Of a stretch of 64,000 nucleotides of DNA, positions 16,876 to 26,536 are shown piece by piece (the first letter of the stretch is position 1; each line of letters opens with the position of its first letter). A program made the position numbers and the translations under genes. The DNA is from Pontibacillus marinus BH030004 = DSM 16465 (GTDB lineage: Bacteria; Bacillota; Bacilli; Bacillales; BH030062). The stretch is from NCBI RefSeq assembly GCF_000425225.1, contig NZ_AULJ01000032.1:19057-83056 (forward strand). Reading direction: 5' to 3'. The notes under the pieces are model-generated. The model was given only the letters and a program-made list of their open reading frames with translations, was not told the DNA's origin and did no database searches.

Positions 16876-19800
16876 ATGAAGTACAATCAGATACCAAATT
16901 CCCAAGGTCTTTACCACCCGGAATTAGAGCATGATGCATGTGGGATTGGGCTTTACGCATCGATAAAAGGTGAAGCAACCCATGATATTGTAAAGAAAGG
17001 ATTGCATATGCTTTGTCAGTTGGATCACCGTGGCGGTCAAGGAAGTGATCCTTTCACTGGAGACGGAGCAGGGTTACTAGTGCAAATCCCTGATCAATTT
17101 TTCCAGAAAACGTGTACGGAAATGAATTTACCTTCCAAGGGACATTACGGTGTTGGGATGCTCTTCTTCTCAGACGATGAAGAACGAATCGCTGAAGAGG
17201 AACGAATCAATGAAGTTATAGAAAAAGAGGGGCAAAAGGTTCTTGGCTGGAGAACTGTACCTATAAATGTCGGAAAAATCGGAATTGGAGCACAAAAAAG
17301 CTGCCCAATTGTACGCCAGGTTTTTGTTGGCGCAAGTGAAGATTTTCAAGATGAATTAGCTTTTGAGAGAAAATTATATGTGATTCGAAAGCAAATCGAG
17401 TACTGGGCTAAAAATGAGGGGCGAGATTTTTATTTTCCAAGCTTCTCAAGTCAAACCATTGTGTATAAAGGTTTGCTTTTACCAGAGCAAGTAGATGCGT
17501 TTTACGAGGATCTTCAAGACGAAGATTTCGTATCTGCATTTTCATTAGTCCATTCACGTTATAGTACAAACACGTTTCCAAGCTGGGAGCGTGCACACCC
17601 GAACCGTTATATCATTCATAATGGTGAAATCAACACATTACGAGGAAATATCAATTGGATGAGGGCGCGCGAAAGAGAAATGGTCTCTGATGCATTTGGG
17701 GATGACTTTAAGAAGCTTTTACCGATTTTAGATCAGAGTGGAAGTGACTCATCGGTATTAGATAACGCATTTGAATTCTTTGTTTTGGCTGGGCGTTCAC
17801 CAGCACACGCAGCTATGATGTTGATTCCTGAACCATGGTCTCAAAATGAAAATATGAGTCCTGAAAAGAAAGCTTTCTATGAATACCATAGTACACTCAT
17901 GGAGCCTTGGGATGGTCCTACATCCATCACATTTACAGATGGCAAGCAAATAGGAGCTATTTTAGACCGTAATGGACTTAGACCTGCTCGCTACTATGTC
18001 ACAAAAGATGATATGATTATCTATTCCTCTGAAACGGGCGTCATTGATGTGGAAGAAGAGGATATCGTATATAAAAACAGATTGAGCCCAGGTAAGATGC
18101 TTCTGATTGATTTAGAGCAAGAGCGTATTATTTCAGATGATGAGGTGAAGTCGGATGTAGCTCAAGCTTATCCTTATCAGGAATGGCTAGATGAAAACTT
18201 GGTTCGCTTAAATGAAGAGGATGCAGAAGCTGAAAGTAAATCAGTACCTGATGTATTCACTCGCCAACATGCTTTCGGGTACACATATGAAGACATTCAT
18301 AAATACCTGATTCCAATGATTACAGAAGGCAAAGACCCAGTGGGAGCAATGGGGAATGATGCTCCACTTGCGGTATTGTCTGATCGTCCTCAATCATTAT
18401 TCAACTATTTCAAGCAGCTATTTGCCCAAGTCACAAACCCTCCGATTGATTCTATTCGTGAGAAACTCGTGACCTCTACGATTACCTATCTAGGTGCTGA
18501 AGGAGACATTTTACATCCGGGTGAGGATAACTGTCATCGTCTTCGAATTGATTCACCAGTTCTGTCAGAAGGCCAATTCAGACAAATCGAAAGAGATAAA
18601 TATCCAGAATTTAAGAGCCGAATTATAGATGCTTTATTTGTTGATGATCTTGAAGCGGAGTTAGAAGAGATTTGTGAGGAAGCAGAGAAAGCAATTGATG
18701 ACGGTGTGAATTTACTTGTTGTATCTGACCGGAACATGAGCGAGACACAAGTTCCTGTACCAACATTATTAGCAACAAGCGCATTGCACCAACATCTCGT
18801 TCGTGAACGTAAGCGTACTGAAGTGAGCATTATAGTCGAGTCGGGTGAAGCGAGAGAGGTACACCATTTTGCTGCTTTAATTGGTTACGGGGCTGATGCA
18901 ATCTATCCGTATCTAGCTTATGAAACGTTAGCCCAGACAGTTGAAGATGATGAAGCATTAAATATTTCTGAGACTGAAGCGGTCCAGAAATATCGAGAAA
19001 ATGTAACAACAGGTATCGTAAAAGTTATGTCCAAGATGGGAATTTCAACGATCCAAAGTTACCGAGGAGCTCAAATATTTGAAGCTTTAGGGATCAGTCA
19101 AAAAGTTATTGATCGTTACTTTACTGGTACAGTGTCACAGCTAGATGGAATCGATCTCGATATTATTGCAAAAGAAGCGAAAGAGAGACATGAGGTAGCT
19201 TATCGAGATACGTTTAATCAAACATTAGAATCCGGCAGTGACTTCCAATGGAGAAAAAATGGAGAGTTTCATGCCTTTAATCCAACTACCATTCACAAAT
19301 TACAGTGGGCTTGTCGTAGAAACGATTATGAATTATTTAAGGAATACTCTGAAGCCGCTAACGAAGAGCGTATGAGTTTTCTGAGAAACTTATTTACCTT
19401 TAAGGAAGAATCGCCATCTATTCCTATAGAAGAGGTAGAGTCTACTGATTCCATCGTTCAGCGTTTTAAAACCGGAGCGATGTCTTACGGTTCCTTAAGC
19501 CAAGAAGCGCATGAAGCTTTAGCGATTGCGATGAACCGAATTGGAGGCAAGAGTAATAGCGGTGAAGGTGGGGAAGACGCAGACCGATTCAAACCGGATG
19601 AGAACGGAGACCTTCGTAGAAGTGCTATTAAACAAATTGCTTCTGGTCGCTTTGGAGTAAAAAGTCATTATCTTGTGAATGCTGAAGAGCTTCAAATCAA
19701 AGTAGCTCAAGGAGCGAAGCCTGGTGAAGGTGGTCAGCTTCCTGGTAAAAAAGTTTATCCATGGATTGGTGATGTCCGAGGTTCAACTCCGGGTGTGGGA

Positions 19801-21429
19801 TTGATTTCACCACCGCCACATCACGATATTTATTCCATCGAGGATCTTGCACAACTGATTTACGACTTGAAGAACTCAAACCGAGACGCACGTATTAGTG
19901 TGAAGCTGGTTGCTAAATCCGGAATTGGTACAATCGCTGCTGGTGTAGCAAAAGGTGCAGCCGATGTGATCGCCGTGAGTGGTTATGATGGAGGTACCGG
20001 AGCATCACCGAAAACGAGTATTAAGCACGCAGGTCTACCATGGGAGCTAGGCTTATCAGAAACGCATCAAACACTAATGTTAAACGGTCTTCGCGATCGA
20101 GTGACGTTAGAGACGGACGGAAAACTGATGACAGGTAAAGATGTTGTTATGGCTTCTTTGTTAGGAGCAGAAGAATATGGCTTTGCAACGGCTCCATTAG
20201 TAGTTCTTGGCTGTATTATGATGCGTGTTTGTCATAAGGATACATGTCCAGTTGGGGTTGCAACCCAAAGCCCAGAACTACGTAAGAAATTTACGGGGCA
20301 AGCGGATCACATCGTAAATTACATGTATTTTGTTGCAGAAGAAATGCGTGAAATTATGGCAGAGCTCGGATTCCGTACTGTAGAAGAAATGGTAGGTCGT
20401 ACGGATGTATTAGATGTAAGTGACCGTGCCAAAGCACATTGGAAAGGGAAGAATCTTGATCTATCCAAACTAATTTATCAACCAGATGGAGCTCGTACTT
20501 GTCAAAAAGAGCAAAATCACGGTATCGATCAAACGCTGGATGTAGAGAGAATCCTTCCTAAAGTTTCCGGGGCTATCAAAACGAAAAAGCCAATCAAAGC
20601 AGATTTCCCAATTAAAAATATTAACCGAACTGTAGGTACAATCGTCGGAAGTGAAATCTCCAAACGTTACGGTGAAGAGGGATTGCCTGCAGATACAATT
20701 TCACTACGTTTTAGAGGATCAGCGGGTCAGAGCTTTGGTGCATTCGTTCCAAAAGGCCTTTCCCTTCTATTAACGGGTGACGCGAACGACTATGTTGGAA
20801 AAGGCTTATCTGGCGGTAAGATCGCCGTTTCAAAACCAAATGACGTGCCGCAGTCTAGCGATGATGTCATTATCGGAAATGTTGCCTTTTACGGCGCTAC
20901 AGATGGCGAAGCGTATATTAATGGTCGAGCAGGAGAACGATTTGCTGTTCGTAATAGTGGAGCAAATGTCGTGGTCGAAGGAATCGGAGATCACGGATGT
21001 GAATATATGACAGGCGGCCGTGTAGTCGTTTTAGGTGACGTTGGTAAAAACTTTGCAGCTGGTATGTCAGGTGGCGTCGCTTATGTATTAACGGAAGATC
21101 ATGAAGCGTTTAAATCGCTTTGTAACCAAGAATTGATCGACTTTGAACAATTGTCAGACCTTGAAGAAATTACTGAAGTTCATTCGATGATTCAAGCTCA
21201 TTGGGACCATACAGGTAGTCTTCAAGCAGGTAAGCTGCTCAGTAATTGGAAAGAATCCGTACCGAAGTTTGTTAAAGTAATCCCACATGACTTTAAGCAA
21301 ATGCTACAACAAATCGAAGCGAAAAGAGCTGGCGGTTTATCTGATAAAGAAGCGAGCTTAAGCGCATTTCAAGAAAAGTTTTCAAAAGGAAAACCATCTA
21401 CAAACAAACCTGTTTTAGCAGGGAAGTAA
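16876..21429 (+). CDS. gltA: Glutamate synthase, large (alpha) subunit
   Basis: This 1517-residue subunit takes the amide nitrogen of glutamine and adds it to 2-oxoglutarate, making two glutamates. The N-terminal nucleophile cysteine is residue 22 in HDACGIGLYA, so a 21-residue propeptide is probably removed. Order of domains: class II amidotransferase (~22-430), central domain, FMN-binding synthase domain with GGKSNSGEGGEDADRF and GYDGGTGASP, the 3Fe-4S cysteines in CIMMRVCHKDTCPVG, and the C-terminal GXGXG beta-helix. It reads like B. subtilis GltA throughout. GGGAGG precedes the ATG. gltB follows after 16 bases. Confidence 0.97.
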   Translation: MKYNQIPNSQGLYHPELEHDACGIGLYASIKGEATHDIVKKGLHMLCQLDHRGGQGSDPFTGDGAGLLVQIPDQFFQKTCTEMNLPSKGHYGVGMLFFSDDEERIAEEERINEVIEKEGQKVLGWRTVPINVGKIGIGAQKSCPIVRQVFVGASEDFQDELAFERKLYVIRKQIEYWAKNEGRDFYFPSFSSQTIVYKGLLLPEQVDAFYEDLQDEDFVSAFSLVHSRYSTNTFPSWERAHPNRYIIHNGEINTLRGNINWMRAREREMVSDAFGDDFKKLLPILDQSGSDSSVLDNAFEFFVLAGRSPAHAAMMLIPEPWSQNENMSPEKKAFYEYHSTLMEPWDGPTSITFTDGKQIGAILDRNGLRPARYYVTKDDMIIYSSETGVIDVEEEDIVYKNRLSPGKMLLIDLEQERIISDDEVKSDVAQAYPYQEWLDENLVRLNEEDAEAESKSVPDVFTRQHAFGYTYEDIHKYLIPMITEGKDPVGAMGNDAPLAVLSDRPQSLFNYFKQLFAQVTNPPIDSIREKLVTSTITYLGAEGDILHPGEDNCHRLRIDSPVLSEGQFRQIERDKYPEFKSRIIDALFVDDLEAELEEICEEAEKAIDDGVNLLVVSDRNMSETQVPVPTLLATSALHQHLVRERKRTEVSIIVESGEAREVHHFAALIGYGADAIYPYLAYETLAQTVEDDEALNISETEAVQKYRENVTTGIVKVMSKMGISTIQSYRGAQIFEALGISQKVIDRYFTGTVSQLDGIDLDIIAKEAKERHEVAYRDTFNQTLESGSDFQWRKNGEFHAFNPTTIHKLQWACRRNDYELFKEYSEAANEERMSFLRNLFTFKEESPSIPIEEVESTDSIVQRFKTGAMSYGSLSQEAHEALAIAMNRIGGKSNSGEGGEDADRFKPDENGDLRRSAIKQIASGRFGVKSHYLVNAEELQIKVAQGAKPGEGGQLPGKKVYPWIGDVRGSTPGVGLISPPPHHDIYSIEDLAQLIYDLKNSNRDARISVKLVAKSGIGTIAAGVAKGAADVIAVSGYDGGTGASPKTSIKHAGLPWELGLSETHQTLMLNGLRDRVTLETDGKLMTGKDVVMASLLGAEEYGFATAPLVVLGCIMMRVCHKDTCPVGVATQSPELRKKFTGQADHIVNYMYFVAEEMREIMAELGFRTVEEMVGRTDVLDVSDRAKAHWKGKNLDLSKLIYQPDGARTCQKEQNHGIDQTLDVERILPKVSGAIKTKKPIKADFPIKNINRTVGTIVGSEISKRYGEEGLPADTISLRFRGSAGQSFGAFVPKGLSLLLTGDANDYVGKGLSGGKIAVSKPNDVPQSSDDVIIGNVAFYGATDGEAYINGRAGERFAVRNSGANVVVEGIGDHGCEYMTGGRVVVLGDVGKNFAAGMSGGVAYVLTEDHEAFKSLCNQELIDFEQLSDLEEITEVHSMIQAHWDHTGSLQAGKLLSNWKESVPKFVKVIPHDFKQMLQQIEAKRAGGLSDKEASLSAFQEKFSKGKPSTNKPVLAGK

Positions 21430-21445
21430 GAAAGGAGAGAGGTAA

Positions 21446-22930
21446 ATGGGGAAAGCAACTGGATTCATGGAAATCGCACGTGAAGAAGCAGCAGAAAGAA
21501 GCCCTGGTGAACGTATAAAAGACTGGAATGAATACGTTGCCCCTTTCTCGGATGAGGAAATGAAAAGGCAAGGAGCTCGCTGTATGGATTGCGGAACTCC
21601 TTTCTGTCACACAGGGATGGAGATTAAGGGTGTGGCAACAGGGTGCCCAATCAACAATCTGATCCCGGAATGGAACGACCTTGTCTATCGTGGAAGGTGG
21701 AAGGAAGCTTTAGAAAAGCTCCAAAAAACAAACAATTTCCCTGAATTCACAGGGCGGGTTTGCCCCGCCCCTTGTGAAGGTGGGTGTACACTAGCAATTT
21801 CTGACCCAGCGGTAGCCATTAAGGATATCGAACGTACCATTATCGATAAAGGTTTCGAAAATGGGTGGATCACCCCTCGCATCCCTGAAGCTAGAACAGG
21901 GAAACGTGTAGCCGTTATTGGTTCAGGTCCAGCAGGCTTAGCTGCTGCAGACCAACTCAACCAAGCAGGCCATTCCGTAACGGTTTATGAACGTTCAAAC
22001 CGTGCTGGTGGATTGTTAACGTACGGCATCCCTAACATGAAGTTAGAAAAAGATATCGTACAACGCCGTATTGATTTGTTAGAGCAAGAAGAGATTCAAA
22101 TTGTAACGAATACAGAGGTTGGTAAGGATATTACCGCTGAAGAATTACAAAATCAACACGATGCTGTAATTTTATGTACAGGAGCTCAAAAGCAACGTGA
22201 TATGAACATTCCTGGACGTGACGCTAAAGGTATCCATTTTGCGATGGATTACCTAACAGCCTCAACACAAAAGTTATTTAATGAAGATACTCAAGATCAA
22301 TATATTAATGTTGAAGGAAAAGACGTTATTGTAATCGGTGGAGGAGACACAGGAGCTGACTGTGTTGCCACAGCTCTTCGACAAAAATGTAAGAGTGTTG
22401 TGCAATTTGGCAAACACCCTCAAAAGCCACTTAAGCGTACTGAGGATAACTTATGGCCAGAGCCACCAGATGTGTACACATTGGATTACGCCTATAAAGA
22501 GGCAGAGGGTGAGTTCGGAAAAGACCCGCGCCGTTACTCTATTCAAACAAAAGAATTCGTAACAGATGAAAACGGTGCTTTGAAAGAACTTCACACGATC
22601 CAACTGGAAAAGGTGAAAGACGAAGAAAGAGGATTTGTTCATCGCGAAATTCCAGGAACAGAACAAATCTGGCCTGCCCAACACGTATTCATCGCCATTG
22701 GCTTCGAAGGTCCTGAACAGCCTGTATTAAAACATTTCGATGTCAATACGACTGAAAGAAGCTGCGTGGATGCGAAGTATGGAGAGTACACAACTAGTGT
22801 AGAAGGCGTATTTGCTGCAGGCGACGCCAGAAGAGGGCAAAGCTTGATTGTGTGGGCGATTAACGAAGGTCGTGAAGTTGCTCATGAGGTAGATGAATAT
22901 TTAATGGGTGTTTCTTACTTGCCATCATAA
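21446..22930 (+). CDS. gltB: Glutamate synthase, small (beta) subunit
   Basis: The 494-residue beta subunit feeds electrons from NADPH to GltA. N-terminal cysteines (RCMDCGTPFCH, GCPINNLIPEWN, VCPAPCEGGC) bind two 4Fe-4S clusters. AVIGSGPAGLAAADQL is the FAD site and VIVIGGGDTGADCV the NADPH site. The C-terminal AAGDARRGQSLIVWAI motif is typical of this flavoprotein family. AAGGAGAGAGG precedes the ATG. A strong terminator follows within 10 bases of the stop, closing the gltAB operon. Confidence 0.96.
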   Translation: MGKATGFMEIAREEAAERSPGERIKDWNEYVAPFSDEEMKRQGARCMDCGTPFCHTGMEIKGVATGCPINNLIPEWNDLVYRGRWKEALEKLQKTNNFPEFTGRVCPAPCEGGCTLAISDPAVAIKDIERTIIDKGFENGWITPRIPEARTGKRVAVIGSGPAGLAAADQLNQAGHSVTVYERSNRAGGLLTYGIPNMKLEKDIVQRRIDLLEQEEIQIVTNTEVGKDITAEELQNQHDAVILCTGAQKQRDMNIPGRDAKGIHFAMDYLTASTQKLFNEDTQDQYINVEGKDVIVIGGGDTGADCVATALRQKCKSVVQFGKHPQKPLKRTEDNLWPEPPDVYTLDYAYKEAEGEFGKDPRRYSIQTKEFVTDENGALKELHTIQLEKVKDEERGFVHREIPGTEQIWPAQHVFIAIGFEGPEQPVLKHFDVNTTERSCVDAKYGEYTTSVEGVFAAGDARRGQSLIVWAINEGREVAHEVDEYLMGVSYLPS

Positions 22931-22934
22931 GATG

Positions 22935-22972
22935 AGGGTCTAGTCTCCGGGTTGGAGGCTAGGCTTTTTTTG
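22935..22972 (+). terminator. Terminator of gltAB
   Basis: GGTCTAGTCTCC (22937-22948) pairs imperfectly with GGAGGCTAGGC (22954-22964), followed by seven T. Confidence 0.85.
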
Positions 22973-22975
22973 TGT

Positions 22976-23476
22976 TGCGCCTGAATCTGGGGTGGGAGCG
23001 CCTGAATCTGAGATACGAGCGCCTGAATCTGAGATGCGAGCGCCTGAATCGGAGGTGGGAGCGCCTGAATCGGAGGTGGGAGCGCCTGAATCGGGGATGC
23101 GAGCGCCTGAATCGGAGGTGGGAGCGCCTGAACCGGAGATGCGAGCGCCTGAATCAGAGTTGCGATCGCCTGAACCGGAGATGCGATCGCCTGAACCGGG
23201 AATGCGAGCGCCTGAACCCAGGATCAGAGCGCCTGAACCGGAGATGCGAGCGCCTGAACCGGAGATGCGAGCGCTTGAATCCGAGATGCGAGCGCCTGAA
23301 TCCGAGATGCGATCGCCTGAACCGGAGATGCGATCGCCTGAATCGGAGAAGCGATCGCCTGAACCCGGAATGCGAGCGCCTGAATCGGAGGTACGAGCGC
23401 CTGAACTGGAGATGCGAGCGCCTGAACCGGAGATACGATCGCCCGAACCCAAGATACGAGCACCTAAACCCGAGCC
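22976..23476. repeat. GC-rich tandem array B, 21-bp unit (~24 copies)
   Basis: Units of 21 bases such as GAGCGCCTGAATCGGAGGTG (plus one base) repeat about 24 times with point variation and no insertions. GCGAGCGCC alternates with GCGATCGCC. It starts right after the gltAB terminator. It is much richer in G+C than the neighbourhood and is open in several frames on both strands for the same reason as array A. None of these frames has a convincing start. Array A, on the other side of the glt locus, has the same period and, read on the other strand, a similar GCGAGCG core. Confidence 0.9.
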
Positions 23477-23560
23477 GAGCCCCGTACCCACCCACACCAA
23501 ACCATTCATCAAAATTTTCAGATAAATAGATTGACAGAAACCCACTTAAAAGGTAAGGTT

Positions 23561-23749
23561 ATGATAAAGATATTACACAAATACAATAGAACGAATTATT
23601 TTTGTCATACGAAAGTTCGCTTGGGTGTGGCTTATTTTCAAAACAAAAATGAAAGCGCTTTAAAACAAGCTCTAGTCAATCAACATAACTTATTACATTC
23701 GTTGCCACCAACCTACATAAAGAAAATAGCCCGAGCCTATCCAGACTAA
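23561..23749 (+). CDS. Possible 62-aa protein
   Basis: An ATG frame with AAGGTAAGG upstream encodes a basic peptide ending NQHNLLHSLPPTYIKKIARA plus four residues. It overlaps the cre-like site and precedes paaA. I recognise no family. The ribosome site is modest, and the paa promoter must lie in the same stretch, so this may not be a gene. Confidence 0.3.
   Translation: MIKILHKYNRTNYFCHTKVRLGVAYFQNKNESALKQALVNQHNLLHSLPPTYIKKIARAYPD
23650..23665. promoter_or_regulatory. Candidate cre (CcpA) site upstream of paa
   Basis: ATGAAAGCGCTTTAAA matches the Bacillus cre consensus WTGNAARCGNWWNCAW at all but one position (A for C). It lies about 170 bases before paaA, where it could mediate carbon catabolite repression of phenylacetate use. 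Confidence 0.5.
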
Positions 23750-23772
23750 CAAATCTCTCAAGTTGTTCTCAG

Positions 23773-23810
23773 TTATGTAACATAAAGATTTAACATCGTA
23801 ATTTTGATGT
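23773..23810. promoter_or_regulatory. Two palindromes before paaA, possible PaaX operator
   Basis: TTATGT-A-ACATAA (23773-23785) is a perfect palindrome. ACATC-N8-GATGT (23793-23810) is another. They are 25 to 62 bases upstream of paaA and are the best candidates for binding by the regulator encoded at 31603. The assignment is inference. Confidence 0.35.
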
Positions 23811-23834
23811 AATGAAATAAGAGGAGGTCATAAA

Positions 23835-24803
23835 ATGGATGTCTTAACATCATTTGAGCGTTTGTCAGATGAAGAGAAGTATGAGCATTTTATGAAGCGT
23901 ATTGAAGCAGGAGAAAAAATTGAAGCAGATGATTGGATGCCAGAGGAGTACCGCCAAACGTTAATCAAACTGATTTCCATGCACGGAATTAGTGAGATCA
24001 TGGGCGCACTTCCTGAGAAAGAATGGGTTCCGAAAGCGCCTACTCTACGTCGTAAATTAGGCATTATGGCTAAGGTCCAAGACGAAATGGGGCATGGTCA
24101 GCTGTTACTACGCGTAGCTGAGGATCTCATGAAGCCTTACGGAAGAAACCGTGAAGACATCATGCAGGATCTATTTACAGGTCGTCTGAAGTTCCACAAC
24201 GTTTTCCATATGCCTGCACCAACTTGGGGAGATGCTGGTTTAATCGGCTGGCTTGTTGATGGAGCGGCGATTATGACGCAAACGAACATGTTAAAAGCAT
24301 CTTATGGACCATACGCACGAGCACTTCAACGGATTTGTGCAGAGGAAGTTTTCCACGCACAGCATGGTGAAGCGATCATCATGGCACTTGCTGAAGGAAC
24401 AGAGGAGCAAAAGGCGCTTATCCAAGATTCGCTAAATCGCTGGTGGGATTCCTTGCTTATGTTCTTCGGGCCTGCATCAGCAGATACAACAGGTTCATCT
24501 AAGCAAGATATCACGGTTAAATACAAAATCCGTTCCAAGACCAATGAACAGCTTCGTCAGGATTTCTTTTCAAAATATGTTCCGAGAATCCTTTCTCTTG
24601 GCTTAGAGATTCCAGATGAAACGATGCACTATGACAAAGAAAATGAAACATGGGTGTACCAGCAGCCAGACTGGAATGAATTTAAGAATATCGTGAAAAA
24701 CAACGGACCAAAATCGAAGGATCGCCTTGACCTGCGCAAAAACGCATACGATCAAAACGCTTGGGTCCGCAAAGCACTTAGTCCAGATAATCAAGCAATC
24801 TAA
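23835..24803 (+). CDS. paaA: Phenylacetyl-CoA 1,2-epoxidase subunit A
   Basis: PaaA is the catalytic di-iron subunit of the ring-1,2-phenylacetyl-CoA epoxidase. The 322-residue protein has the ferritin-like carboxylate/histidine pairs: VQDEMGHGQL and, later, AEEVFHAQHGEAII, with WWDSLLMFFGP between helices. It forms a complex with PaaC, and PaaB bridges subunits in known systems. AAGAGGAGGTC precedes the ATG. It is the first gene of a cluster running to 31.5 kb. Confidence 0.95.
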   Translation: MDVLTSFERLSDEEKYEHFMKRIEAGEKIEADDWMPEEYRQTLIKLISMHGISEIMGALPEKEWVPKAPTLRRKLGIMAKVQDEMGHGQLLLRVAEDLMKPYGRNREDIMQDLFTGRLKFHNVFHMPAPTWGDAGLIGWLVDGAAIMTQTNMLKASYGPYARALQRICAEEVFHAQHGEAIIMALAEGTEEQKALIQDSLNRWWDSLLMFFGPASADTTGSSKQDITVKYKIRSKTNEQLRQDFFSKYVPRILSLGLEIPDETMHYDKENETWVYQQPDWNEFKNIVKNNGPKSKDRLDLRKNAYDQNAWVRKALSPDNQAI

Positions 24804-24836
24804 TCGAACTAGACATAAATGTGAGGAGGTCTTTTT

Positions 24837-25184
24837 ATGGACGAAACAGGTAAAGGGTTTTACCAAGAATTTGAAGTGTTTAGTAAGCGTACATTTAAAT
24901 CTCCTTTCCAGCACCAATTCAGCTTACTGGCACCGAATGAAGAATTAGCAATCGTAATGGCGCAGGAGAACTTCATGAGACGTGAGCCAGTAGCTGATAT
25001 CTGGGTTGTGAAACGTTCAGATATTCGCATGCTGGATCAGGAGGAACGTGAAGGGCTTCAACGCTTAGATAACAAGGACTACCGAAATACGAAAGGGTAC
25101 GGCTATTTGAAAAAGAAATGGCGTGACTACGAGCAAAACATGCTTGATGAAAAAGAGATCCTTTCATGGGGAGGGGATGACTAA
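24837..25184 (+). CDS. paaB: Phenylacetyl-CoA 1,2-epoxidase subunit B
   Basis: This 115-residue subunit of the epoxidase complex shows the typical start FYQEFEVFSKRTFKSPFQHQ and the segment EELAIVMAQENFMRREPVADIWVVKRSDI. PaaB has no catalytic residues; in known complexes it helps assemble the PaaAC heterotetramers. GAGGAGGTC precedes the ATG. Its TAA overlaps the paaC ATG by one base, which implies translational coupling. Confidence 0.94.
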   Translation: MDETGKGFYQEFEVFSKRTFKSPFQHQFSLLAPNEELAIVMAQENFMRREPVADIWVVKRSDIRMLDQEEREGLQRLDNKDYRNTKGYGYLKKKWRDYEQNMLDEKEILSWGGDD

Positions 25185-25999
25185 TGAAAACCGTAGAAGA
25201 AGCAAAACAAGATGCATCCTATAAAAGTGCGTTAACTGAGCTATTGTACCAGTTAGCAGATGATGATTTTATCGTCGCTTACCGTGGCTCAGAATGGCTT
25301 GGATTAGCTCCCCACATTGAGGAAGATGTAGCTTTTTCATCTATCAGTCAGGATACGATGGGGCACGCTACGATGTTTTATCAACTATTAGAGGAGCTAG
25401 GTGAAGGCGATGCTGATCACTTAGCACATGGCCGTACACCAGCTGAACGCAAAAACGCCATCATTTTAGAAGAAGTGAATGGACCTGGACATTATTTGAA
25501 AGAGCCACGCTATGACTGGGCTTTTGCCGTTGTTCGTCACTACTTCTATACACTAGCAAAGAAAATTCGAATGGAATCTGTAAAACAATCATCCTATGAA
25601 CCACTGCAGCATGTAGCTGTGAAGGTGAACATGGAGTTGTACTACCACCACATGCACTGGAAAACTTGGTTCATGCAGCTTACCGGCACACAGGGAGAGG
25701 CGCGCGAACGCATGTTAACAGCAGTAGAAACCGTACTTGAAGATTTCGGAGGCGTTCTAACCCTAGGACCCAAAGAAGATGAAATCACTAAGCACGGATT
25801 GATTGAAGGAGAAGAATTCCAACGAAAAAGATGGTTACAAGAAATAAAACCTATATTTGAATCATTAAATATAGAGATGCCTAAAGCACTTGGCATGAAG
25901 CGTGGAAATGGGCGAGCAGGTGAACACACTGAGGATTTAGATTCTGCAATTGACACGTTAACTGAAGTGTATCGCCAAGATCCTGCCGCTACATGGTAA
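25184..25999 (+). CDS. paaC: Phenylacetyl-CoA 1,2-epoxidase subunit C
   Basis: PaaC is the structural partner of PaaA and has a ferritin-like fold. The 271-residue protein shows LLYQLADDDFIVAYRGSEWL, SISQDTMGHATMFYQLLEE and KVNMELYYHHMHWKTWFMQL. The start ATG overlaps the paaB stop (TAATG), with GGGAGGGG upstream. paaD follows after 46 bases. Confidence 0.94.
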   Translation: MKTVEEAKQDASYKSALTELLYQLADDDFIVAYRGSEWLGLAPHIEEDVAFSSISQDTMGHATMFYQLLEELGEGDADHLAHGRTPAERKNAIILEEVNGPGHYLKEPRYDWAFAVVRHYFYTLAKKIRMESVKQSSYEPLQHVAVKVNMELYYHHMHWKTWFMQLTGTQGEARERMLTAVETVLEDFGGVLTLGPKEDEITKHGLIEGEEFQRKRWLQEIKPIFESLNIEMPKALGMKRGNGRAGEHTEDLDSAIDTLTEVYRQDPAATW

Positions 26000-26045
26000 T
26001 ACGCCTCGCAACTAAGAAATATCATGAAAAGGAGGCGAAGAATCT

Positions 26046-26531
26046 ATGACTCTAGTGAAAGACAGTGTGATGACGAGTTTGGAATCTGTAAAAGATCCTG
26101 AAATCGATACAGTGAGTGTGATCGATTTAGGAATGGTAGAGGATGTATCTTTTGAAGATGGGCATGTCTCCGTCAAAATGTTGCCGACTTTTATGGGCTG
26201 CCCTGCACTCGAAATCATTCAAAAGAATGTGGAAGAAGCTCTCTATAAAGTTGAGGGCGTCGATTCAGTTGAGGTGAAATTCATCAACAACCCACCTTGG
26301 ACATCCGATCGGATTACGGAGCAAGGACATGTGCGCTTACGTGAATTCGGTATCGCACCACCACCAACGCACTCCGACAGTGGGGAATGGCACGTAGATT
26401 GCCCGTATTGTGGATCCACGTACACCACGATGGAAAACATTTTTGGACCAACTGCCTGCCGAAGCATTTTGTATTGTAAAGGCTGTAAAAATCCATTTGA
26501 AGCTATGAAACCAGTATCTACAATCATGTAG
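26046..26531 (+). CDS. paaD: Phenylacetate pathway protein PaaD (iron-sulphur maturation)
   Basis: The 161-residue protein has an N-terminal MIP18/DUF59 domain (SLESVKDPEIDTVSVIDLG, and TFMGCPALEII). A C-terminal zinc ribbon follows, with cysteines in DCPYCGSTYT and YCKGCKNPFE. PaaD is needed for epoxidase activity and is thought to mature its iron cofactor or the reductase cluster. AAAAGGAGGCG precedes the ATG. The rest of the usual paaABCDE operon, the reductase paaE, does not follow. Confidence 0.93.
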   Translation: MTLVKDSVMTSLESVKDPEIDTVSVIDLGMVEDVSFEDGHVSVKMLPTFMGCPALEIIQKNVEEALYKVEGVDSVEVKFINNPPWTSDRITEQGHVRLREFGIAPPPTHSDSGEWHVDCPYCGSTYTTMENIFGPTACRSILYCKGCKNPFEAMKPVSTIM

Positions 26532-26536
26532 GAAGA

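Larger units (their letters stand above)
23477..23834. other. Region between array B and paaA
   Basis: It holds a possible 62-codon frame (23561-23749), a cre-like site at 23650 and two short palindromes before paaA, each listed separately. No terminator or RNA gene was seen. Confidence 0.5.

Noticed and set aside
23150..23350. GCGATCGC octamers (HIP1-like) in array B
   Set aside because: They arise from one-base variants of the GCGAGCGC unit within the tandem repeat and have no independent distribution.
22940..23545. Repetitive-protein genes (113-201 codons) across array B
   Set aside because: Same reason as array A. The frames on the two strands are equally long, there is no Shine-Dalgarno, and one begins within the gltAB terminator.
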